From Acidobacteriota bacterium (GTDB lineage Bacteria; Acidobacteriota; Vicinamibacteria; Vicinamibacterales; CAVVIG01): a DNA stretch of 33,699 nucleotides. Shown piece after piece: positions 17,336-24,140 of the stretch (within the stretch, counting starts at the first letter, position 1; every line of letters begins with the position of its first letter). The notes beneath the pieces are model-generated. The model was not told the origin of the DNA. It made no database searches and saw only the letters and a program-made list of their open reading frames with translations. The position numbers and the translations under genes are program-made. The stretch covers positions 1-33,699 of the forward strand of contig QHWF01000003.1 in the NCBI GenBank assembly GCA_003222455.1. The letters run 5' to 3'.

Positions 17336-19396
17336 ATGTGCGGAATTGCTGGATTCGTCTCCGTTGACGGGCTCGATCGCGAGGCGGCGCCGCGCGCCGT
17401 CCGGATGCGCGACGTTCTCACACACCGCGGACCGGACGAGGCAGGTCTTCACATCGATCCCCACGCGGCCCTCGCACACCGGCGATTGAGCATCGTCGAT
17501 TTGAGCACCGGACAGCAGCCGACGTCGAACGAGGACGGCACTGTCTGGATCGTGTTCAACGGCGAAATTTACAACCACACCGACATCCGTCGCGACCTCG
17601 AGAGCCGCGGCCACCGCTACCGGAGCAGGAGCGATACGGAGACGATCGTCCACGCCTACGAACAGTGGGGCGACGAGTGCGTCCACCAACTCCGCGGCAT
17701 GTTTGCGTTTGCGATCTGGGATGCGCCGAAGCGCCGGCTGCTGCTCGTGCGCGATCGGCTGGGCATCAAGCCGCTGTACTGGTGCCGGGCCGGCGGCACG
17801 TTGCTGTTCGGCTCGGAAATCAAGGCCATCCTCACCAGCCGTCTGATCGACGCCGCGCCGAATATCGCCGTGCTGCCCGAAGTATTGAGCACACGCTTCA
17901 CGTCCGGCGCAGAGACGATGTTCCATGGCGTCTATAAGCTGCTGCCAGGCCACCGCCTCACGTTCCAGGATGGGCATGTTGGCATCAAGGAGTACTGGGA
18001 CGTGCCGGCGGGCCGCGGCGATTGGCGGCACGCCGTCTCCAGTAGCGCAGATCCTCAGAGCGAGAGCTCCGGCAAAGACGTTCAGAGCCGCGGCTCCCGT
18101 AGTGCAGGCCTTCAGGCCTGCCCGGACGTCGTGCGTCAGTTCCGCGGCCTGCTCGAAGAATCGGTCCGGCTTCGTCTCATGGCCGACGTTCCGCTGGGAA
18201 TGTTCCTGTCGGGCGGCATCGACAGCAGCGCCATCGCGGCGATCATGGCGCGGATGATCGATCGGCCGCTGCAGACATTCTCCGTGGCGTTCAGCGAGCG
18301 CGCCTTCAACGAGCTCGAGTACGCGCGCGAAGTGGCCCGCGCCATCGGGGCGGTGTCGCACGAGATCGTGATCGACGACCGCGATTTTTTCGGAGCGCTG
18401 CCGAAGCTCGTGTGGCACGAAGACGAGCCGATCGCGCACACGTCGAGCGTGCCGTTGTATTTCGTGTCGGCGCTCGCGCGCCAGCACGTCAAGGTGGTCC
18501 TGACCGGCGAAGGCAGCGACGAACTGCTTGCCGGCTACGGCAAGTATCTGCGGCTCGCGTGGAACTGGCGGGCCGGAACGATTTACGAGCGTCTCGTGCC
18601 GCCGGTTCTCCGCACGTCGATTGCGCGCGGCGTCGTCCCCCGGCTGCCGCGCAGGCTGGCGCGTTACGCGACGCGCAGCTTTCTGGCGATGGAGCGGACG
18701 CCCGAGTCGATGTTCTTCGACAACTTCGCGTCCATCAGGCTCAGTGATCAGCGGTGGTTGCTCGCGCCCGGCCTGCGTGACGGAGCAACGGGACCGCGGG
18801 CGTACGCCGCCTCGCGCGCGCACTTCGACAAACCGAACGGCACGCTCCTGGATCGCCTGTTGTATGCCGACATGAAAACGTATCTGGTGGAACTGCTCAT
18901 GAAGCAGGACCAGATGAGCATGGCGGCCTCGATCGAGAGCCGCGTTCCGTTCCTGGACCACAAGCTGGTCGAGTTTGCGGCGCAGCTGCCCGACGAATGG
19001 AAGCTGTCGGGACTGACCACCAAGCGGGTTCTGCGCGCGGCCATGAAAGGGTTGCTGCCGGAATCGATTCTCAACCGGCCGAAGATGGGCTTTCCGGTGC
19101 CGTTCGCCAAGTGGACACGGGGGCCGTGGAATGCCGTCGCGCGCGACGTGCTGCTGGACCGGCGCTCGCGCGAGCGCGGCATCATCGAGCCGGCAGCTGT
19201 CGATCGGCTGCTGCGCGATCACGCCGAACACCGCACCGATGGCGGGGATCGCATCTGGAGCCTGATGAACCTCGAGCTGTGGCATCGAACGTTCATCGAC
19301 AACGACGGCCCCCAGACGCTGCCGGCGCCGCCGCGCCTGCGCCCCAGCGCAGCGGCCGCGGACGTCGCGCTCCCGCCGCCTGGAGAAGCTGCGTAA
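17336..19396 (+). CDS. asnB: Asparagine synthase-type amidotransferase (copy 3, with in-frame repeat insert)
   Basis: Begins MCGIAGFVSV (Cys2), 2 bp after copy 2; ATG 17336 is the only start that exposes the nucleophile. FNGEIYN, SDTETIVHAYEQWG, SGGIDSS from Ser292, LTGEGSDELLAGYGKY and NRPKMGFPVPF are all present, so activity is expected. Compared with copies 1 and 2, the ATP loop sits ~25 residues later because of an inserted segment (about residues 236-262, rich in Ser and Gly, ending GLQACP) between the two domains. That insert is encoded by a palindromic repeat (18033-18123). The stop overlaps the next start (TAATG). The GEGSDEL variant of the usual GDGGDEL suggests a separate subfamily. 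Confidence 0.92.
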   Translation: MCGIAGFVSVDGLDREAAPRAVRMRDVLTHRGPDEAGLHIDPHAALAHRRLSIVDLSTGQQPTSNEDGTVWIVFNGEIYNHTDIRRDLESRGHRYRSRSDTETIVHAYEQWGDECVHQLRGMFAFAIWDAPKRRLLLVRDRLGIKPLYWCRAGGTLLFGSEIKAILTSRLIDAAPNIAVLPEVLSTRFTSGAETMFHGVYKLLPGHRLTFQDGHVGIKEYWDVPAGRGDWRHAVSSSADPQSESSGKDVQSRGSRSAGLQACPDVVRQFRGLLEESVRLRLMADVPLGMFLSGGIDSSAIAAIMARMIDRPLQTFSVAFSERAFNELEYAREVARAIGAVSHEIVIDDRDFFGALPKLVWHEDEPIAHTSSVPLYFVSALARQHVKVVLTGEGSDELLAGYGKYLRLAWNWRAGTIYERLVPPVLRTSIARGVVPRLPRRLARYATRSFLAMERTPESMFFDNFASIRLSDQRWLLAPGLRDGATGPRAYAASRAHFDKPNGTLLDRLLYADMKTYLVELLMKQDQMSMAASIESRVPFLDHKLVEFAAQLPDEWKLSGLTTKRVLRAAMKGLLPESILNRPKMGFPVPFAKWTRGPWNAVARDVLLDRRSRERGIIEPAAVDRLLRDHAEHRTDGGDRIWSLMNLELWHRTFIDNDGPQTLPAPPRLRPSAAAADVALPPPGEAA
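18033..18123. repeat. Palindromic dispersed repeat inserted in frame in amidotransferase copy 3
   Basis: It contains a perfect 7-bp stem with a TTCA loop (GCAGGCC-TTCA-GGCCTGC) near 18102-18119. It also holds two related direct units, one starting near GTCTCCAGTAGCGCAG (18038) and one near GGCTCCCGTAGTGCAG. The length keeps the reading frame open. It lies in the linker between glutaminase and synthetase domains. Confidence 0.65.
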
Positions 19397-20640
19397 TGCG
19401 CGTGCTCTGGCTCAAGTCCGATTTGCTGCTGCCGCTCGACAAGGGGGGCAAGCTGCGCACCTGGCATCTGCTGCGTCATCTTGCGACGCGCCACGAGGTG
19501 ACGTATCTGGCGTTCGCAGAGCCGGACACGGAAATCGTCCCGCGATCCGATTCGCCCAAGGGATCCTGGCGTTTCTACGTCGACGCCGCGATCCATCTCT
19601 TCGATCCGCTGCCCTATGCCGTCGGGAAATACCGCTCGGCGGCGTTCAGGCGGCGGCTCAACGATCTCCTGCGTCAGCGCGCGTTTGACGTGATTGTTTG
19701 CGATTTCCTGTTTCCGGCCGTCAACCTTCCCCGCCGCCTTCCCTGCCCGGCGGTGATTTTCACCCACAACGTCGAGTCGGAAATCTGGCGCCGCTACGCA
19801 GAAACCAGGACGAGCCGGCGTTCCTATTGGCTCTATTCGATGCAGTACCGCCGGATGCTGCGCTACGAGGAACGAGCCCTTCGCCGGTTCGACAGCGTGC
19901 TCGCCGTTTCGAGCGCCGACCGCGACACCTTTGCCCGTATCTATCCGGACGCGATTCGACAGCCGGTTCACGTGGTGCCGACCGGCGTGGACACGCACTA
20001 CTTCACCACGTCTCCAAGCCAGACCGGCGCCCGCGAGCTCGTGTTCACCGGCTCCATGGATTGGCTCCCGAACGAAGACGCGATGCTCTTCTTCTGCCGC
20101 GACGTGCTGCCGCTCGTGCGGCGTGCGCCGACGCCGGCCGTGGCCAGGCTCCGCGAGCAGCAGGGCGTGCGCGTAACCGGACGCGTGGACGATATCCGGC
20201 CGTACGTGCGCGACGCGGCGGTCTACGTCGTGCCGCTTCGCATCGGCGGCGGCACGCGGTTGAAGATCTTCGAAGCCCTGGCCATGGGGAAAGCCGTGGT
20301 CTCCACCAGTGTCGGCGCCGAGGGGCTGCCAGTCACGGGGGGCGAGCACGTGATGGTGGCCGACAGTCCCGAGACGTTCGCGCGGGAAATCGTGCACCTG
20401 CTGCGCGACATCGATCACCGCCGTCGCCTCGAAACCGCGGCGCGCGCGCTCGTCGTCGAACGGTACGACTGGTCGGCGGTGGCAGGGAAATTGGAACAAG
20501 CCCTGGTGCGCATCACTGGCCAGACGCGTGGGTCCGCCGACGCAAGAGCGTCCGCGGGCCGCGACCCGTCGACCGAAGGGGCTCCATCCGCGTTGCCCGA
20601 CCTGCATGGTGCCGGCCGCGAGGCAACGCGTACCACATAG
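19396..20640 (+). CDS. GT4-family glycosyltransferase (Stp1/EPS-locus type)
   Basis: ATG 19396 overlaps the preceding TAA and has GGAGAAG at 19382-19388, a clear ribosome site. The N-terminus MRVLWLKSDLLLPLDKGG and the middle FTHNVESEIWRRY, then VPTGVDTHYF, FTGSMDWLPNEDAM, IGGGTRLKIFEALAMG and VSTSVGAEGL match GT-B enzymes of the kind annotated as sugar transferases in exosortase-linked EPS clusters. It would add a sugar to the growing repeat unit in the cytoplasm. The last ~40 residues after the family end (GQTRGSADARAS...) are low complexity. It is co-oriented and translationally coupled with the amidotransferase upstream and 10 bp from the dehydrogenase downstream. Confidence 0.92.
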   Translation: MRVLWLKSDLLLPLDKGGKLRTWHLLRHLATRHEVTYLAFAEPDTEIVPRSDSPKGSWRFYVDAAIHLFDPLPYAVGKYRSAAFRRRLNDLLRQRAFDVIVCDFLFPAVNLPRRLPCPAVIFTHNVESEIWRRYAETRTSRRSYWLYSMQYRRMLRYEERALRRFDSVLAVSSADRDTFARIYPDAIRQPVHVVPTGVDTHYFTTSPSQTGARELVFTGSMDWLPNEDAMLFFCRDVLPLVRRAPTPAVARLREQQGVRVTGRVDDIRPYVRDAAVYVVPLRIGGGTRLKIFEALAMGKAVVSTSVGAEGLPVTGGEHVMVADSPETFAREIVHLLRDIDHRRRLETAARALVVERYDWSAVAGKLEQALVRITGQTRGSADARASAGRDPSTEGAPSALPDLHGAGREATRTT

Positions 20641-20650
20641 GAATCACACA

Positions 20651-21967
20651 ATGCGAGTCTCTGTTTTCGGTCTCGGATATGTTGGCAGCGTCTCGGCGGC
20701 CTCGTTTGCCGCCGACGGCCATCAGGTCGTCGGCGTCGACGTGAATCCTGACAAGGTTGCCGCCGTCAAGGCCGGCCGTTGCCCGATCATCGAGCCGGGC
20801 CTCGACGATCTGCTGGCCAGCGGCGTCGCCGAGGGACGCCTGCGTGCCACGACCGACGCCGCCGAAGCGGTCGCCGACTCCGAGGTGTCGCTCCTCTGTG
20901 TCGGGACGCCGAGCCGCCGCAACGGCAGCCTGGATCTCAATTACCTGGAACGCGTCGCCAGCCAGGTGGGCGCCGCACTGAGGAACAAGTCGAGCTATCA
21001 CGTGGTGGTCGTCCGCAGCACGGTGCTGCCCGGGACGACGAACGAGCGCATCATTCCTCTGCTCGAGCACGAATCGGGGAAGGCGTACGGCGAAGGCTTC
21101 GGCGTATCGATCAACCCGGAGTTTCTCCGCGAGGGCACTGCGCTCAAGGATTTTCGCAAGCCGCCGCTCACGCTCGTCGGCCACAATCACGCCGCCGACG
21201 CCGGCGGTACGATCGCGTTGTATCAATCGATCGACGCGCCGCTCGTGACCACGAGCATTCGCGTGGCCGAAATGCTGAAGTACACCAGCAACGCATGGCA
21301 CGCGCTCAAAGTCTGCTTCGCCAATGAGATCGGCAACCTGTGCAAACGGCTCGGCGTGGACAGCCACGAGGTGATGGACATCTTCTGTCGCGACGAAACA
21401 CTGAACCTGTCCGCCTACTACCTCAAACCCGGATTCGCGTTTGGCGGATCCTGCCTGCCGAAGGACGTGCGCGCGCTGCAGTACCGCGCGAAAGAAGTGG
21501 ACGTGGAGCTGCCGGTCATCTCCCAGATTCTGACGAGCAACCGGCTGCAGATCCAGCACGCCTTCGACGAGGTGATGGAGACGGGCAGGAAGAAAATCGG
21601 TCTGCTCGGATTCAGCTTCAAGGCAGGATCCGACGACCTGCGGGAGAGCCCTTGCGCGATCCTGGCGGAAGCCCTGCTGGGCAAGGGGCTCTCGCTGCAG
21701 ATTTACGACAAGAACGTGTCGCTCGCGCGCCTGGTTGGCGCGAACAAGGAGTACATCGACCAGCAGATTCCGCATTTGTCGTCATTGCTGTGCGACTCCA
21801 TTGAACAGCTCGTTCAGCACTCCGAGGTCATCATCGTCGGCAACCAATCGGCTGAATTCGCAGACGCGCTGACCAGGACCACGCCCGATCAAATCGTGAT
21901 CGATCTCGTGCGGCTGCCGATTGCCGGATCGCAGGTGAACGCCGAGTACCGGGGTCTCTGCTGGTAG
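20651..21967 (+). CDS. algD: GDP-mannose 6-dehydrogenase (UDP-glucose/GDP-mannose dehydrogenase family)
   Basis: Four-electron oxidation of a nucleotide hexose to its uronic acid using two NAD+. The Rossmann motif is VFGLGYVG at the N-terminus, followed by GVDVNPDKV, then VRSTVLPGTT, NPEFLREGTALKDF and KYTSNAWHALKV with the catalytic Lys region. The active-site loop GFAFGGSCLPKDVRAL places the thiol at Cys268, the same residue number as Pseudomonas AlgD. The C-terminal domain has LLGFSFKAGSDDLRESP. Many local matches to AlgD make GDP-mannose the likeliest substrate, although UDP-sugars cannot be excluded from sequence alone. It is 438 aa, full length. The product, GDP-mannuronate, would feed a uronate-containing polymer. 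I see no alginate synthase genes here, so true alginate is not implied. Confidence 0.9.
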   Translation: MRVSVFGLGYVGSVSAASFAADGHQVVGVDVNPDKVAAVKAGRCPIIEPGLDDLLASGVAEGRLRATTDAAEAVADSEVSLLCVGTPSRRNGSLDLNYLERVASQVGAALRNKSSYHVVVVRSTVLPGTTNERIIPLLEHESGKAYGEGFGVSINPEFLREGTALKDFRKPPLTLVGHNHAADAGGTIALYQSIDAPLVTTSIRVAEMLKYTSNAWHALKVCFANEIGNLCKRLGVDSHEVMDIFCRDETLNLSAYYLKPGFAFGGSCLPKDVRALQYRAKEVDVELPVISQILTSNRLQIQHAFDEVMETGRKKIGLLGFSFKAGSDDLRESPCAILAEALLGKGLSLQIYDKNVSLARLVGANKEYIDQQIPHLSSLLCDSIEQLVQHSEVIIVGNQSAEFADALTRTTPDQIVIDLVRLPIAGSQVNAEYRGLCW

Positions 21968-21968
21968 T

Positions 21969-22077
<109 letters not shown>

Positions 22078-22905
22078 ATGCGCACGCTGCTCATCTGCCA
22101 TGACACTGCGCCTCTCGACCGCGAGGGACTGGCGCGCTGGCTTGGCTCGTTTTCGACGCTGGCCGGAACACTGGTCATTCGCGAGCCCCGCCGGCGGCTG
22201 ACAAAGCGGATCAGGCGTGAGCACGCACGTGTCGGCGTGTTCCGATTTCTCGACGTGCTCGCCTTCCGTCTCTTCTATCGAGTTGCACACGTGGCTGCGG
22301 ATCGCCGATGGGAACAGCGCGAGCTGGATCGATTGCGCCGATCGTTTCCTCGGCGTCCGGATGCGTCGGAGCTCGTGGTGTCGTCGCCCAACTCCGTCGA
22401 AGCAGAGACGTTCATCCGCGAACGCCGGCCCGACCTCGTTCTGGCCCGGTGCAAAACGCTGCTGAAGGAGCAGGTCTTCGCGATCCCGCCCCTCGGCACG
22501 TATGTGTTGCATCCGGGGATTTGCCCGGATTATCGCAACGCGCACGGCTGCTTCTGGGCCCGCGCCGTCGGGGACGATCAGAATATTGGAACGACCCTCC
22601 TTCGCATCGATACGGGAATCGACACCGGACCGGTATTCGGGTATTTCCGCGTCGATGCGCCGGCGGCGGAATCACACGTCGTGACGCAACACCGCGTCGT
22701 GCTCGATCACCTCGATGCGATTCGCGACAAACTGATCGACATCGCCGCCGGCAGAGCGGCACCAATCGACACCAGCACCCGGAAGTCCGCAGCCTGGGGA
22801 CAGCCGTGGCTCAGTGCCTACATCAAAATGCGCATGCGCCGGTCGCCGCGTTCGACCGTTGAATCCCGTATTGCCACCAACAGTCCGATCGACCTCGGGC
22901 ATTGA
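22078..22905 (+). CDS. Formyltransferase-family protein (Met-tRNA formyltransferase-like fold)
   Basis: The second half carries the formyltransferase signature: LHPGICPDYRNAHG with His145, CFWARAVGDDQ, then TLLRIDTGIDTGPV with the Asp of the catalytic loop. In characterised formyltransferases an Asn sits two residues before the His. Here that position is Val143, while an Asn follows at 154, so the chemistry may be altered or use a different residue. Sugar N-formyltransferases of this fold use N10-formyl-tetrahydrofolate to formylate amino sugars in surface polysaccharides, the likely role here (inference). ATG 22078 directly follows the heptamer array. The last ~20 residues look unconserved. 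No membrane segments are visible. Confidence 0.78.
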   Translation: MRTLLICHDTAPLDREGLARWLGSFSTLAGTLVIREPRRRLTKRIRREHARVGVFRFLDVLAFRLFYRVAHVAADRRWEQRELDRLRRSFPRRPDASELVVSSPNSVEAETFIRERRPDLVLARCKTLLKEQVFAIPPLGTYVLHPGICPDYRNAHGCFWARAVGDDQNIGTTLLRIDTGIDTGPVFGYFRVDAPAAESHVVTQHRVVLDHLDAIRDKLIDIAAGRAAPIDTSTRKSAAWGQPWLSAYIKMRMRRSPRSTVESRIATNSPIDLGH

Positions 22906-22949
22906 CCGTCGCAGCGGTACGAGCGTGTCCGAGTATCTGACGCCGCCCT

Positions 22950-23022
22950 GGAACGCAAAGGCCGCGAAGGCCGCTAAGAAAATACTGTGTTTCTTTGCGT
23001 CCTTTGCGGCCTCTGCGTTCAA
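22950..23022. repeat. Family B hairpin repeat, copy 1
   Basis: Two arms of about 35 nt (GAACGC...AAG and the complement of TTGAACGCAGAGGCCGC...) form a long imperfect hairpin. The right-hand 39 nt are, in reverse complement, identical to 33413-33451 of copy 2. It lies between the formyltransferase and deacetylase genes, 45 bp after the former's stop. Confidence 0.85.
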
Positions 23023-23040
23023 TCGTGATGTTTCCTCTAG

Positions 23041-23922
23041 ATGGCGTCTGACGAATTGAGAGTTGAGACCGTGCCTGCGCTGATGTATCACGACGTCGTT
23101 CCCGCGGGCGCGGAGGATTCGAGCGGCTTCCTGGGACGCGATGCGGCCTTGTACAAGATCGCACCGGACATGTTCGACGCCCATCTCGCCGCAATTACCA
23201 GCCGGCTCGATGCCCGCGACCGGCGATACCGCTTCCGGCGCTCCAATGTTCCTTGCGGGCCGGCCGCCATGGCAGCCGAACCGGCTGCAATGGCTGATCC
23301 TCACGCCGCGGCGATCACCTTCGACGATGGTGGAGTCAGCGCCCTGGTGGCGGCCGACATGCTCGAACGGCACGGGATGCTCGGGCACTTCTTCGTCACC
23401 GTGAACTATCTGGGCACACCGGGCTTTCTGGCGGAGCGCGACGTGCGCGATCTGCGGAAGCGGCGCCACACGATTGGCAGCCACTCGTGTTCCCATCCGC
23501 TCCGCATGGGACACTGCTTGTGGACCCAGTTGCTCGACGAGTGGACGCGCAGCCGTGCCGTGCTCGCCGACGTGCTCGGGGAAGAGGTGACTGCCGCATC
23601 GGTTCCCGGTGGCGACTTCTCACCGGCCGTAGCCGAGGCGGCGGCCGCGGCGGGATACACCGAACTGTTCACATCCGAGCCGGTCCTCGCCTCGCGCGAC
23701 GCATATGGACTGACGATGCATGGCCGGTTCATCATCCGGCGGTGGACCACGCCGGCGACCGCGGCGGCTCTCGCGGCGGGCGACTGGCTGGCGTGCGCGC
23801 GGCAGCGCTTCTTGTGGAACGCGAAAAAGATCGGGAAACACCTTGGCGGCCGACGTTACCTCCAGCTTCGCCAATTGATCCTCGGGCACGGAAATGAAGT
23901 TCGCTGGGGCGATCAACCGTGA
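23041..23922 (+). CDS. Polysaccharide deacetylase (NodB-homology, CE4)
   Basis: A CE4-type metal-dependent deacetylase that removes acetyl groups from N-acetylated or O-acetylated glycans. The N-terminal PALMYHDVVP is the usual entry strand. Motif 1 is ITFDDGG (Asp95-Asp96, catalytic base and metal ligand), and motif 2 is SHSCSHP with metal ligands His148 and His152. PGGDFSP is the later Arg/Pro motif, here lacking the Arg. No signal peptide is seen, unlike periplasmic CE4 enzymes, so it may be cytoplasmic, as in exosortase-type EPS loci. Start ATG 23041 lies 18 bp past the family B hairpin; GTG 23071 is an alternative. The stop overlaps a GTG that begins a truncated GT2 gene. Confidence 0.88.
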   Translation: MASDELRVETVPALMYHDVVPAGAEDSSGFLGRDAALYKIAPDMFDAHLAAITSRLDARDRRYRFRRSNVPCGPAAMAAEPAAMADPHAAAITFDDGGVSALVAADMLERHGMLGHFFVTVNYLGTPGFLAERDVRDLRKRRHTIGSHSCSHPLRMGHCLWTQLLDEWTRSRAVLADVLGEEVTAASVPGGDFSPAVAEAAAAAGYTELFTSEPVLASRDAYGLTMHGRFIIRRWTTPATAAALAAGDWLACARQRFLWNAKKIGKHLGGRRYLQLRQLILGHGNEVRWGDQP

Positions 23923-23967
23923 AGTGTTCGATCGTCATTGCCACTTATAAACGCGCTCCAGTGCTGA
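23919..23967 (+). pseudogene. 5' remnant of a GT2-family glycosyltransferase
   Basis: GTG 23919 overlaps the deacetylase stop (GTGA) and opens KCSIVIATYKRAPVL, the typical first beta-strand and loop of a GT2 glycosyltransferase. After about 16 codons the homology stops exactly where the family A repeat begins (about 23966). The remaining open frame to 24266 is repeat translation and antisense to the next gene. The gene was evidently cut by a deletion or insertion at the repeat. Confidence 0.72.
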
Positions 23968-24140
23968 GAGATCGGGAATATTTAAAAGAGGAGCAACGCA
24001 GTCAGCGGCCGGGGCCCCCACCGCGCGTTTTTCAGCGCGGTGGGGTGGAGCGGGGATGCATCGCCGGCCGAACGGGGTCCCCAGCGCGGCAGCCGCGCTG
24101 GGTGCCCCGAATGCAGCCGGAGTTTCATCACGGGCTGCTA
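23966..24140. repeat. Family A palindromic element, copy 2
   Basis: It begins with the AGATCGGGAATATT word also seen, inverted, in copy 1 (AAATATTCCCGAT). It holds an 11-bp GC-rich hairpin (CCCCACCGCGC/GCGCGGTGGGG, about 24018-24048) and a second hairpin (CCCAGCGC/GCGCTGGG). It ends with the TTTCATCACGGGCTGCTA terminus shared with copy 3. The final CTA provides the stop codon (TAG) of the leftward SpoIID-like gene. Confidence 0.85.

Noticed and set aside
17330..19285. Leftward open frame of about 650 codons opposite amidotransferase copy 3
   Set aside because: A shadow of the AsnB coding strand caused by GC-rich codon bias. No recognisable motifs and no ribosome site.
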